This document shows, one piece after another, positions 24,036 to 32,428 of a stretch of 64,000 bases of DNA. The position numbers were made by a program, and so were the translations under genes. Source of the DNA: a virus; the IMG/VR virus record IMGVR_UViG_3300018080_000131, positions 1 through 64,000 of that record; one strand, given 5' to 3'. Each line of letters starts with the position of its first letter. The stretch's first letter is position 1. The notes under the pieces are model-generated. The model did not search any database, had not been told where the DNA came from, and saw only the letters and a program-made list of their open reading frames with translations.

Positions 24036-26406
24036 AAAGAAAGATTATTGTGAAACTTGTGCTTTAAACAGGTACAATAGGAATAGGGTTCATTCTCAGG
24101 GAGATTTTAAAACAGCTAAAGTAATATTTGTTGGTGAAGCTCCTGGTAGAAGAGAGGATGAGGAAGGGCTTCCTTTTGTTGGTCAGGCTGGTCAGGTTTT
24201 GAGAGAATGTTTAGAAGAGGTTGGAATAGAAGAGAAAGATGTAGTTTTTTCTAATGTTTGTAGATGTAGACCACCATCAAACAGAAATCCATCTCAGAAG
24301 GAAATGAACAGGTGTATTAAGTATTTGAAGGAAGAGCTTGAAGAGTTTGATGGGTTGATTGTATTGCTTGGTGCTGTTCCTATGAAGGCTTTTTTAAACA
24401 AGAAAGGAGTTTTGAATAATAGAGGTTATGGGTTTATGAAGGATGGTAGGCATTTCTTTGTTACATACCATCCATCTTATGTATTGAGAAATAGAGGTAA
24501 TAAGGAAATAAGAGATGAGTTTGTAGAGGATTTAGGTAAGGTTAGAACATGGATGAATGGAATTGAGTATGTTCCTTTTACAAAGATTGAAAATTGGGAA
24601 GGGCTTGATAAATTTATAGAGAAGGCTAAGAAGGCTAAGTACATTTCATTTGATATTGAGACTAATGGTTTAGACCCATATGCTGAAGGAGCTAAGATTC
24701 TATCAATTGCTTTTTCTTGGGGTAAGGAGAAGGATGAGAATTATTTTATTCCTTTAGCTTATCCAGGTTCACCATTTGAATATAAGGTTGCTGTTCTTTT
24801 AACTAGATTGGAATTTTTGTTTAATGACCAGGATAAGTGTCTTATAGGACAGAATCCAGGTTTTGATATTAAGTGGATAAAAAAACATGCTATGATTGAG
24901 GTTACTAATCTCTGGTTTGATACCAAGTTTGCAAGTTATTTGATAAATGGGAAATGGAAACCACAGAACTTAAAGAGTATGGTTTGGAAGTATCTTGATT
25001 ATGGTGGATATGGAATTGATAGAGATGGTTTAGAGAATGAGGATATAGAAAGACTTGCTAAATATAATGTTATGGATGCTTTTTGTACTCTAGAGCTTGT
25101 GAAGGTGTTTATGGATAAGCTTTCTGATAAGCAGTTTTCTTTAATGACAGAAACAATGAGTGGTGCTATTTCTGCTTTGGCTGAGATGGAAGCTGTTGGG
25201 TTGACAATAGCAAAAGAAGAGCTTGAGGAAATGAGTAATGAATATTATGAGAAGTTAACAGAGTTGGAAGAAAAAATGCACAAGTATCCTAAGATTCAAG
25301 AGTATGAGAGGAAGAATAAGGAGTTGATTAACTTCAATTCAACTAAGCAGTTGGTAAAGGTGTATGATATTCTTGGTATTCATCCAGATAAGAAAACATT
25401 AAAAACAGATGAGTTTTCTACAGATGTAGAAGCTTTGAATCAGGTGAAAGGAAAGCATAAGTTTTTTGATGATTTACTTGAGTATAGGAAGGCTGTAAAG
25501 ATTTATAGTACTTATCTTCATCCATATATGGAAGAGAAGGCTGAGGCTGTTAGAACTTCTTATAATACTACATTTACTGTTACTGGTAGGTTGAGTTCTA
25601 ATAATCCTAATCTTCAGAATATTCCATATGGGGTAAGACCAGTGTTTACAGCTAGTCAGGATTTTCTGGTTGAGATTGATTATAGCCAGTTGGAGCTTAG
25701 GGTTTTGGCTATGTATTCCAAGGATGAGGCTTTAATTGATGCATTTAGAACAGGTAAAGATATTCATGAGGTTACAAGATTTGAGATTTATGGGGATAAT
25801 TCAAAGTTACCAGATGATAAGCAGGTGGAGCAGAGAGTACAGGCTAAAACAGTGAATTTTGGAATTGTGTATGGAATAAGTGAATATGGGTTAGCACACA
25901 GGTTGGAGTTGACAGAAGAGAAAGCTGGGGAAATGATTAAAATTTTCTTGAATAAGTATAAAGGTGTTGCTGAATTTAACAAGAGTGTGAAAAAGTTTGT
26001 AAGGGAAAATGGATATTATGAAACTTTCTTTGGTAGGGTTAGGGAGTTTGATTTTAATAATCCTGCATTGAGAAGGGTTGCTGGTCATTCTAAAAGAAAG
26101 ATGATAGATAGTTTGTATAGAGAAGCTGTTAATTTTCCTATTCAGAGTACAGCTAGGGATTTGGTGTTTGATGCTCAGGGGAGATTATGGAAAGAGATGA
26201 GGAAGAGGGAAATGGATTCAAGAATGATTGCTGATGTTCATGATAGTATCCTGTTTGATGTTAGAGATAAGGAGCTAGAGGAGCTTTTGGTGTTGGCTAA
26301 AGGGGTTATGGAAGATTTTAGTGAGTTTGATTTTGTTAATGTTCCAGTGAAGATTGATATAAAAATTGGTGAGTTTTGGGGTAAATTGGAAGAATTTGAG
26401 ATATGA
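24028..26406 (+). CDS. Fusion of family 4-type uracil-DNA glycosylase domain and family A DNA polymerase
   Basis: 792 residues. Residues 1-180: C8-x2-C11, C80-x15-C96, GEAPGRREDEEG (36-47), PFVGQAG and a TYHPS motif match Fe-S family 4/5 UDGs. Residues about 205-370: SFDIETNG and later acidic motifs of a 3'-5' exonuclease. Residues about 400-792: polymerase motif A VEIDYSQLELR (about 549), motif B KTVNFGIVYG (about 603) and motif C VHDS (about 737). This is the phage replicative polymerase. The fused glycosylase could edit uracil or sense modified bases. Similar fusions are known in some large phages. All key residues appear intact. Confidence 0.9.
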   Translation: MTKKKDYCETCALNRYNRNRVHSQGDFKTAKVIFVGEAPGRREDEEGLPFVGQAGQVLRECLEEVGIEEKDVVFSNVCRCRPPSNRNPSQKEMNRCIKYLKEELEEFDGLIVLLGAVPMKAFLNKKGVLNNRGYGFMKDGRHFFVTYHPSYVLRNRGNKEIRDEFVEDLGKVRTWMNGIEYVPFTKIENWEGLDKFIEKAKKAKYISFDIETNGLDPYAEGAKILSIAFSWGKEKDENYFIPLAYPGSPFEYKVAVLLTRLEFLFNDQDKCLIGQNPGFDIKWIKKHAMIEVTNLWFDTKFASYLINGKWKPQNLKSMVWKYLDYGGYGIDRDGLENEDIERLAKYNVMDAFCTLELVKVFMDKLSDKQFSLMTETMSGAISALAEMEAVGLTIAKEELEEMSNEYYEKLTELEEKMHKYPKIQEYERKNKELINFNSTKQLVKVYDILGIHPDKKTLKTDEFSTDVEALNQVKGKHKFFDDLLEYRKAVKIYSTYLHPYMEEKAEAVRTSYNTTFTVTGRLSSNNPNLQNIPYGVRPVFTASQDFLVEIDYSQLELRVLAMYSKDEALIDAFRTGKDIHEVTRFEIYGDNSKLPDDKQVEQRVQAKTVNFGIVYGISEYGLAHRLELTEEKAGEMIKIFLNKYKGVAEFNKSVKKFVRENGYYETFFGRVREFDFNNPALRRVAGHSKRKMIDSLYREAVNFPIQSTARDLVFDAQGRLWKEMRKREMDSRMIADVHDSILFDVRDKELEELLVLAKGVMEDFSEFDFVNVPVKIDIKIGEFWGKLEEFEI

Positions 26407-26433
26407 AATGTGGTACTATATAGATGAGAGGAG
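26406..26433 (+). promoter_or_regulatory. 28-bp repeated element, copy 2
   Basis: Overlaps the stop of the polymerase gene and differs from copies 1 and 3 by a single base in the 3' part (GATGAGAGGAG). It supplies the ribosome binding site of a 13-codon leader ORF. Confidence 0.6.
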
Positions 26434-26439
26434 TAAGAT

Positions 26440-26481
26440 ATGAAAATACAAATAATAACTACAAGGGAGAATGAAAAATGA
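26440..26481 (+). CDS. 13-residue leader peptide ORF (MKIQIITTRENEK)
   Basis: Starts after GAGGAGTAAGAT and ends in an ATGA overlap with the next gene. Good initiation context and tight coupling suggest it is translated as a leader. It may be a coupling device rather than a functional peptide. Confidence 0.4.
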   Translation: MKIQIITTRENEK

Positions 26482-27680
26482 GTAAAAAGAAAAATAAAAA
26501 TAAAAAAGGAAATATTAAACCTACAAAAGAAAAACTGAATAATGTTTTTAATAATCCAAATGGTGATTATGATTGTGGTAAAAAAAACATTTATTTTCTT
26601 TATAATCCAAGAGAAATTTCTTATTCTTTAAAAATTGGTGGTACAGATAAAGATATTGATGCACAAATAAAGAGATATTCAACACAAACTCCAGATATTA
26701 AATCTGTTGGTGATAAGAGAGTATATCCTTCTAATCTTTTAAGTGAATGGTTAGTAAAAATTTTATTTAAGGAATATCATGATAGGGGGGAAAAATATAA
26801 TTTAACTGATGAAATTAAAGAAAGGGTAAGAATTTTAGATAAATTTTTATCAGATGAATCTTATAATTTTGATAATGAATTTAAAGAAGATGAAGTTCTT
26901 GAATTGAATAGAAGAAAAACTTTAGATTATAACAGGTTTTGGTATCTTTCTACTAATAGAACTTTTACAGAGAATGATATTACTAACTTGAAAAAAAATT
27001 TTTATGATAAATTCAAAGAACATTTATCTCTATCTTCAGAAGATTTTCCAATTAGGGTTATTAAATATAGAGGTTTGTTTTTTATTGTTGATGGTCAAAA
27101 ACAATTTATATTAAAAAAAAGGGAAAAATTGCCAATTGTATATACTATAGAAAAGATAGCAGATTCATTAGAAGATGCAAATGAACATATTATTTTTTTT
27201 ATTTTACAAAGTGAAATGCAAAAATCTTGGAAAGCAGATGAGCTTATTTATTCATTAGCTAAAATGGGTAATTATACCCATAAACAGTTAGTAAGTATAA
27301 TGAAAGAATTAGGTTTAACAAGAAGTATTTTAAATGAATTAATACCAAGTTTACCAAAAAAACCTTCAGATTTAATTAAATATAATAATATTCCAAAAAA
27401 AGAACAAGAAGAATTTAAAAAAAATGTTATGTTTTTTCATAGTCTTAAGGAATATATACCTACATTTTGGAATAGTGCAAATTGGATTTGTGGTTGTATG
27501 ATGGCAAAAAAAGAGTTGGAAAAAAAAGGAATGAAAGATTTTTTCAATTCTCTAAAATTTACTTTAGAAAATTTTTCTTCTTTAGAAAATATTTCTCCTG
27601 ATAAATTAGAGTTTACTGATAGTCATGCCAAGGGTTATATTAGGGATGAGATTATTAAGATTTTAACTCATAGTTATTAA
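26478..27680 (+). CDS. T5orf172-like (GIY-YIG-fold) domain fused to a ParB-like region
   Basis: 400 residues. Residues 35-105 (NIYFLYNPREISYSLKIGGT..QIKRYS..) resemble T5orf172/MUG113 domains of the GIY-YIG fold. Residues 195-225 (VIKYRGLFFIVDGQKQFIL) resemble the ParB/Srx catalytic segment, followed by helices like a ParB HTH (HKQLVSIMKELGLTRSILNEL). It is AT-richer than its neighbours and lies behind the 28-bp element with a radical SAM gene, so the pair looks like an inserted cassette. A role in DNA modification, nicking or defence is possible; none is shown. Confidence 0.5.
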   Translation: MSKKKNKNKKGNIKPTKEKLNNVFNNPNGDYDCGKKNIYFLYNPREISYSLKIGGTDKDIDAQIKRYSTQTPDIKSVGDKRVYPSNLLSEWLVKILFKEYHDRGEKYNLTDEIKERVRILDKFLSDESYNFDNEFKEDEVLELNRRKTLDYNRFWYLSTNRTFTENDITNLKKNFYDKFKEHLSLSSEDFPIRVIKYRGLFFIVDGQKQFILKKREKLPIVYTIEKIADSLEDANEHIIFFILQSEMQKSWKADELIYSLAKMGNYTHKQLVSIMKELGLTRSILNELIPSLPKKPSDLIKYNNIPKKEQEEFKKNVMFFHSLKEYIPTFWNSANWICGCMMAKKELEKKGMKDFFNSLKFTLENFSSLENISPDKLEFTDSHAKGYIRDEIIKILTHSY

Positions 27681-27690
27681 GGAAAGCAAT

Positions 27691-28683
27691 ATGAATAAAT
27701 ATATAGGTATGTATTCTTTTGATGCTGAACAGCAATCAAGAAGAAAGAAAAATAAAAAGAAACAGTTTCCTAATTTAGCATTAATGAAATTATCAACATA
27801 TTTTAAAAATAAAGATTATAGAGTTGAGCTTTATAATGAAGAGAAAGATAAAAATGGTTATTATGATAAAGTTTTTGTAAGTGTTGTGTTTGATTGGTCA
27901 TTAAAAAAATTACCAAAAAATATTCCTAGTCATTGGGAAGTTGGTGGTTATGCTTATGATATTAATAAAAAATTACCTATTAATGCTGAACATTTAGTTC
28001 CAGATTATGATTTATTTGATTGTGATTCTTATTATGGTTTTACAACAAGAGGGTGTTTTAGAAATTGCTCATTTTGTTTTGTGCCAAAAGCAGAAGGAAA
28101 GTTTAGGAGATATGTTGAAGATATTAATGAATTTTGTCCATCTGATAAAGGATTTACAAAAATAACATTACTTGATAATAATATATTATATGATAAAGAA
28201 CATTTCATTAATATATCAAATCAGATTATAGATAAAAATTTGTTAGTTGATTTTAATCAAGGCTTGGACCATAGATTGGTATGTGATGATGATATATTAA
28301 ATATTTTAACCAAATTGAAACATAGAGAATATAGATTTTCATTTGATTTTATTGAATATAAAAATAATGTTATTAAAACTATTGAGTGTTTAAAAAAACA
28401 TGGATTAAAGAAAAATTTTTGGTATGTTTTAGTTGGGTATAATACAACAATAGAAGAGGATTTAGAAAGATTAAAAATTTTAAGAGATTATAAGCAGGTT
28501 GTTTATGTTCAAAGATATAATAAAAGTAAAGATAGATTGTTAATACCTTTAGCTCAATGGGCTAATCAACCTTGGATTTTTTATAGTTATACATGGAATG
28601 ATTTTATTACTCATCCAAGTAAAGAAAGATACAGAAAATTATATGAAGAAAATAATTTACCATTAAGTTTAGAATCTATATAA
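27691..28683 (+). CDS. Radical SAM enzyme (second in window)
   Basis: 330 residues. The motif GCFRNCSFC (C122, C126, C129) preceded by YGFTTR and followed by VPKAEGKFR fits a family of radical SAM proteins common in bacteria and phages. DFNQGLDHRL near residue 190 is another hallmark of that family. The N-terminal 115 residues may be a degenerate B12-binding-like domain. No SPASM cysteines are visible. It starts 10 bp after the ParB-like gene and shares its AT-rich composition. Substrate unknown. Confidence 0.75.
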   Translation: MNKYIGMYSFDAEQQSRRKKNKKKQFPNLALMKLSTYFKNKDYRVELYNEEKDKNGYYDKVFVSVVFDWSLKKLPKNIPSHWEVGGYAYDINKKLPINAEHLVPDYDLFDCDSYYGFTTRGCFRNCSFCFVPKAEGKFRRYVEDINEFCPSDKGFTKITLLDNNILYDKEHFINISNQIIDKNLLVDFNQGLDHRLVCDDDILNILTKLKHREYRFSFDFIEYKNNVIKTIECLKKHGLKKNFWYVLVGYNTTIEEDLERLKILRDYKQVVYVQRYNKSKDRLLIPLAQWANQPWIFYSYTWNDFITHPSKERYRKLYEENNLPLSLESI

Positions 28684-28696
28684 TTTAGGAGTAAAA

Positions 28697-29158
28697 ATGA
28701 TTAACTTAAAGAAAACAGAAATCCTCATTGATGAGGAAGAGTATATCCTTGACCCAGAGGATTTGAAGGCTTCAGAAGATACAATTAATGAAGACCTAGT
28801 AAACCAACCTTCATTATATGTCTGGTACTCAGTATTAAAAGAAGAGGCTGAATCAGAATATCAGATTAAGAAAATGGAGTTGGATTTATTGGAAGCTGAA
28901 TTGGACAAAGAGTACAGAGAGGAAATGGAAAAAACTACAGAAGCCAAGATTGCTAAAGCTATTATGAGAGATGAGAGATATATGAAAGCTAAGATGGAGC
29001 TTATCCAGGCTAAAAGAGCATATGGCATCTTAAGAGCTTGGGAAGAAGGAGCAAGACAGAGGAAGGAAACTCTTATTGCTTTTGCCAGTAATCTAAGGGC
29101 TTCAATGGATGTTGATTTGACTATAAAAAAAGAACAAGTAAAGAAAAGGAGAGGATAA
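28697..29158 (+). CDS. Coiled-coil protein, UvsY-like recombination mediator candidate
   Basis: 153 residues: an acidic N-terminus, then W-Y-S-V-L-K-E-E-A-E-S-E and a long coiled coil ending in R-A-W-E-E-G-A-R-Q-R-K-E-T-L. Many phages with UvsX and gp32-like proteins encode a protein of this size and pattern proposed to load the recombinase. The assignment is by resemblance only. Confidence 0.45.
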   Translation: MINLKKTEILIDEEEYILDPEDLKASEDTINEDLVNQPSLYVWYSVLKEEAESEYQIKKMELDLLEAELDKEYREEMEKTTEAKIAKAIMRDERYMKAKMELIQAKRAYGILRAWEEGARQRKETLIAFASNLRASMDVDLTIKKEQVKKRRG

Positions 29159-29159
29159 A

Positions 29160-29591
29160 GTGAAAAAAGTTTATATTGTTTCTCATGGTACTTATTCAGA
29201 TTATTGTATTGATGGTGTTTTTTCTACTAAAGAAAAAGCTGAGGCTTTTATAGAAACTTTTCCAAGAGACAGCATGTATGCTAAAGAAATTGAAGTATGG
29301 AAATTAGATGCATTTGATGATGTTATTAAAGCTGTTGAAGGAAAAAAAGTTTTTCAGGTGGAAATGGATATTGTTACAGGAGATGTTTCAAAGAATGGTA
29401 TAAAAGAATATACTGGTGAATTATGGGAGTCTCAGTTGGCTTTAGAAAGAAAGTATATTATAAACAAAGGTTTTATTGAAGCTTATGTATTTGCTGATGA
29501 TAAAGAACATGCAGTTAAGATTGTTGGAGAACAGAGAACTAGAATAATTCTTAAAATGGATGAAGAAAAAAATAGAGAAAAAGGAGAATAA
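29160..29591 (+). CDS. Small protein with GTG start, unknown
   Basis: 143 residues. The N-terminus VYIVSHGTYSDYCIDGVFST, followed by K-E-K-A-E-A-F, is a pattern seen in uncharacterised phage and bacterial proteins. A second copy of a similar alpha/beta unit may be present (EAYVFADDKEHAVKI). No catalytic role is visible. Confidence 0.6.
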   Translation: MKKVYIVSHGTYSDYCIDGVFSTKEKAEAFIETFPRDSMYAKEIEVWKLDAFDDVIKAVEGKKVFQVEMDIVTGDVSKNGIKEYTGELWESQLALERKYIINKGFIEAYVFADDKEHAVKIVGEQRTRIILKMDEEKNREKGE

Positions 29592-29592
29592 A

Positions 29593-29805
29593 ATGTTTAT
29601 TCATGTTATTTTGGCTTTTGTGTTTTTGTCTTTAGCTATTTGGTGTTCTGGAATCTCTATTGGATTTTATAATAGAGGTTATTTTGGAAGTAATGAAATA
29701 AAAGACCTTCTTTTTTCTGTAATTATGCTTATTTTTAGCATGTTCAATTTTATTATGTTTGGTCTTAAAATTTTTCTTGCAGTAGAAAAGCTTTTAGGAG
29801 TTTAA
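29593..29805 (+). CDS. Small membrane protein, two segments
   Basis: 70 residues from the ATG after AAAGGAGAATAAA. Hydrophobic residues 4-24 and 38-62 form two transmembrane helices. It is followed 1 bp later by another small membrane protein. Holin-like topology is possible but not provable. Confidence 0.55.
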   Translation: MFIHVILAFVFLSLAIWCSGISIGFYNRGYFGSNEIKDLLFSVIMLIFSMFNFIMFGLKIFLAVEKLLGV

Positions 29806-29806
29806 G

Positions 29807-30019
29807 ATGAGTATAGAGCTAGGTTTTAAGATTCTTCTAACAAGTATTTTGGTATTATGTTTGTTAGGTTTGCTGGCAAAACTTGGTATGATGCTTGATG
29901 ATGATGCAATCTTTAATCCATTAAGGTTTATTATGGTGATAGTATTTGGTTTTATGTTTGGTTTGAGTATTATTACTATGATTGCATCTGCAATTTATAT
30001 TGTATGGAATATTTTCTAA
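29807..30019 (+). CDS. Small membrane protein, two segments
   Basis: 70 residues, hydrophobic at 7-29 and 40-68 with a short D-D-D loop between. Ribosome binding site AGGAG overlaps the previous gene's end. Unknown function. Confidence 0.55.
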   Translation: MSIELGFKILLTSILVLCLLGLLAKLGMMLDDDAIFNPLRFIMVIVFGFMFGLSIITMIASAIYIVWNIF

Positions 30020-30043
30020 AAAAATTAAATGAGGAGAAGTAAA

Positions 30044-30277
30044 ATGGATTTTATTAAAGAATTGAAAAATAAGGTTAAGGAATTTGAAAAGTTTGAAAAG
30101 TTTGAGAATGCTTATAGTAGAAAATTTGATGAATTAAATGATGCTCTTAGCTTGATTAATGTAGGTGTGTTTATGGAAGTTTATAATGATGAGGATTTAA
30201 AAACTTTTATAGATGATTTTTATAATGCTAGAGAAAAAGTTAAAGAATTTTTCAATATTGTGGAGAAGAAAAAATGA
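30044..30277 (+). CDS. Small helical protein, unknown
   Basis: 77 residues from ATG after GAGGAGAAGTAAA. Charged helices (KNKVKEFEKFEKFEN, ALSLINVGVFMEVY). ATGA overlap with the next gene. Confidence 0.55.
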   Translation: MDFIKELKNKVKEFEKFEKFENAYSRKFDELNDALSLINVGVFMEVYNDEDLKTFIDDFYNAREKVKEFFNIVEKKK

Positions 30278-30504
30278 AATTATTTAAAAGAATAAGATTT
30301 GGGTTGCCAAAGATTTATACTGGAGAGCCTTGTGTTGAGATTATTCCTTTTGGTTTACATATGAATGATGGTGAAGGTCAGAAGTTTGGTATTAATTCTC
30401 AGGTGAATATTGGTGGATTTTTTCTTTGGCAATTATATTTTGAAAGTGGTTGGTGTTTTAATCTAATTGTTTGTGGATTTGAGTTAATTATTGATTTGGA
30501 TTAG
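30274..30504 (+). CDS. Small beta-rich protein, unknown
   Basis: 76 residues, hydrophobic beta strands (CVEIIPFGLHM, FFLWQLYFESG, FNLIVCGFELII). The motif V-E-I-I-P-F-G also occurs at the start of the protein at 48287, although the rest differs. No family recognised. Confidence 0.5.
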   Translation: MKLFKRIRFGLPKIYTGEPCVEIIPFGLHMNDGEGQKFGINSQVNIGGFFLWQLYFESGWCFNLIVCGFELIIDLD

Positions 30505-30507
30505 AAA

Positions 30508-30600
30508 ATGAAAGATTGGTTAAAGTATAACAAAGAATACCTTATTTTTATAGGGTTATTCCTACTGATTTGGATATTATCCTTATTCAGAGGAAAATAA
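30508..30600 (+). CDS. 30-residue single-span membrane protein
   Basis: MKDWLKYNKEY followed by one strong transmembrane helix (LIFIGLFLLIWILSLF) and R-G-K. Starts 3 bp after the previous stop. Too short for family assignment. Confidence 0.4.
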   Translation: MKDWLKYNKEYLIFIGLFLLIWILSLFRGK

Positions 30601-30622
30601 AAATTTATTTGGAGGTTATTTA

Positions 30623-31675
30623 ATGGCAAAAGCTAAATTCAGAAAACCAGATGTTGAGGAAGACCAGGAACTTCTAAAAAAAGAAGATAGTAGAGGTCAA
30701 AGAACAGATTATTCTGAGAGATTTTGGAAACCAGAACCTGGAGAAAATTTAATTAGGGTTCTTCCTGCAAGGGGAGAAACAAATGCTTCTTACCATATGA
30801 TAGCAGGTAAGCATTTCATTAAGCACAAGGACAGAATAGAATCCTTTGTTTGTCCTAAAGAAACATTTGGAGAAGAGTGTCCTGCTTGTGAGAAATTTTT
30901 AGAGCTAGTTAAGAAAGGTAAAAAGCAAGAAGCTAATAGGTACAGGGTGAAGAGAATTGGTGTTTTTAATGTGATTGATAGAACAGAAGAAGAACCAGTT
31001 GTAAAGCTGTATGAAGCTCCTAGAAAAGCAGTATGGCATAGGGTTGTGAAGATTGTTACTTCTAAAAGAAAACAATCTCATATTCTTGATGAAATTAATT
31101 CTAAGTTTGAAGTAACAAAACCTGGAAGAGATATTTTTATTGATTTTGACCCAGATGCAGACCCACAATCTATGTATACTGTTTATCCTACTGATGCTGA
31201 AGAGTTAGGTACTCCTGAAGAAATTCAGAAGTGGTATGAAGAAATTGTAGACCTTCTTCCTGAGAATGTTTATACCTTAATTTCCTATGAAGATGCTGAG
31301 ATTAAGATGGATGGAACTAAAGAAGAAAGAGAAGAGTTGAGAGAAAGATGGGCTAGAGAAAGAGAAGAGGATGAAGAGGAAGAGGATGAAGAGGAAGAGG
31401 ATGAAGAGGAAGTTGAGGAAGATGATGATGAGGAAGAAGAGGAGAAACCTAAAAAGAAAAAGCTGAAAAAGAAAGTTAAAAGGAAACAAAAAGAAGAGGA
31501 TGAAGAAGAAGAGGTTGAGGAAGAGGAAGATTCTGAAGAGGAAGATTCTGAAGAGGAAGAAGAGGTTGAGGAAGAGGAAGAGGAAGATTCTGAAGAGGAA
31601 GAAGAGGATTTATCAGCTAAGGTGAGAAAGAGAGTTTCAGAGTACAAGAAGAAAAAAAAGAAAAGTAAGAAATAG
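30623..31675 (+). CDS. gp32-like single-stranded DNA-binding protein with long acidic tail
   Basis: 350 residues. Residues 30-210 form an OB-like core (PGENLIRVLPARG) with a zinc site H-F-I-K-H..C-P-x8-C-P-A-C, as in T4 gp32-type SSBs of large phages. Residues 240-335 are low-complexity Glu/Asp with Lys blocks, followed by a basic C-terminus (KKKKKKSKK). An acidic tail is typical of SSBs and recruits partners. The basic end after it is unusual. Acts with UvsX, helicase and polymerase at forks and recombination sites. Confidence 0.75.
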   Translation: MAKAKFRKPDVEEDQELLKKEDSRGQRTDYSERFWKPEPGENLIRVLPARGETNASYHMIAGKHFIKHKDRIESFVCPKETFGEECPACEKFLELVKKGKKQEANRYRVKRIGVFNVIDRTEEEPVVKLYEAPRKAVWHRVVKIVTSKRKQSHILDEINSKFEVTKPGRDIFIDFDPDADPQSMYTVYPTDAEELGTPEEIQKWYEEIVDLLPENVYTLISYEDAEIKMDGTKEEREELRERWAREREEDEEEEDEEEEDEEEVEEDDDEEEEEKPKKKKLKKKVKRKQKEEDEEEEVEEEEDSEEEDSEEEEEVEEEEEEDSEEEEEDLSAKVRKRVSEYKKKKKKSKK

Positions 31676-31708
31676 GTATTAATCAGAGGTTAGCTGGTGA
31701 GGTGTTTG

Positions 31709-31771
31709 ATGGATGAGGTTAGAAAGAATCTGAAAGTACTGTAAATACTTTAGGCTTGAATCCTCATCCAT
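31709..31771 (+). ncRNA. Structured intergenic RNA with tRNA-Tyr-like anticodon arm
   Basis: GATGGATGAGG (31709-31719) pairs perfectly with CCTCATCCATC (31761-31771). Inside, AAAGTA-CTGTAAA-TACTTT forms a stem with a 7-nt loop reading GTA at the anticodon position, and GGCTTGAATCC resembles a T-loop. At about 60 nt it lacks room for full D and T arms, so it is not a normal tRNA. TTTTTT follows 5 bases after the stem, so terminator activity is also possible. Confidence 0.45.
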
Positions 31772-31796
31772 CTCCAAATTTTTTAAGGAGAATAAA

Positions 31797-32069
31797 ATGA
31801 ATTACAAAGAAGTAAAAGAGCATTTGAAAACATCTAAAGATTTTTTAACAAGTGCTAAGAATTTTGTTGATTATCAGGGTGATTCAAGGATAATGCTTGC
31901 AGTTATATCAATAGCAGAGTCTTTGTTTGTCTTGTCTTCAATTGTTTCAGATGTTGAGTTTGAGGATGAAAAGAGAGATATAGAGTTGAGAGAAAGGTGG
32001 AACAAAGAAGAAGAAAATAAAGGTGATTATCTTCCAGAAGATTTAGCTTCTGTTGGAGAGAGGAGATAA
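31797..32069 (+). CDS. Small helical protein, unknown
   Basis: 90 residues. A helical bundle pattern with residues 30-50 moderately hydrophobic (MLAVISIAESLFVLSSIVS), acidic C-terminus. Good ribosome binding site AAGGAGAATAAA after the structured RNA. Confidence 0.6.
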   Translation: MNYKEVKEHLKTSKDFLTSAKNFVDYQGDSRIMLAVISIAESLFVLSSIVSDVEFEDEKRDIELRERWNKEEENKGDYLPEDLASVGERR

Positions 32070-32071
32070 AT

Positions 32072-32356
32072 ATGGGGTTATATAATTGTTTTGGTGAAAG
32101 AGGTATCCAGTTAAAGGCTGAGGATTATGATGAACTGATGATAAAGAGTTATAAGATTGGAGATAAAATTAATCTTCCTGATGGTGTTTATGTTGCTAAT
32201 GAAGGAATTGTAGTTATTTATAGAGGTACATTTGTTGCTGAGGTAGATTCTATATATGATAAATATGGTGGAATTATTAATCTTAGTAATGAACTGGAAA
32301 AAAGAAATCCCATAGCACAGGTTATTAAGGAATTTAATAATGAAAATAAGGAATGA
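32072..32356 (+). CDS. Small beta-rich protein, unknown
   Basis: 94 residues (MGLYNCFGERGIQLKAED..., VYVANEGIVVIYRGTFVAEVDSI). SH3-like beta pattern. Its last codons and stop form one arm of a 12-bp stem with sequence before the UvsX gene. Confidence 0.55.
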   Translation: MGLYNCFGERGIQLKAEDYDELMIKSYKIGDKINLPDGVYVANEGIVVIYRGTFVAEVDSIYDKYGGIINLSNELEKRNPIAQVIKEFNNENKE

Positions 32357-32407
32357 GATTAAAAATTGCTTATCAGAAATGATTATGAGAAAAGTATCTC
32401 ATTCCTT
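32348..32407 (+). promoter_or_regulatory. 12-bp stem leader before the recombinase gene
   Basis: AAGGAATGAGAT (32348-32359) pairs perfectly with ATCTCATTCCTT (32396-32407). Inside, ATCA-GAAA-TGAT forms a GNRA-capped hairpin. It spans the stop codon of the preceding gene and ends 21 bp before the UvsX/RecA start. It may be a translational or termination control element. Confidence 0.5.
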
Positions 32408-32428
32408 TACTAAATATTTGGAGTTATT

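Noticed and set aside
31277-31647. Ser- and Phe-rich frames on the - strand opposite the SSB acidic tail
   Set aside because: Direct reflection of GAA/GAG/GAT runs on the + strand. No start context.
31709-31771. Calling this a functional tRNA-Tyr
   Set aside because: Too short, with no complete D- or T-arm, so I kept it only as a tRNA-like structure.
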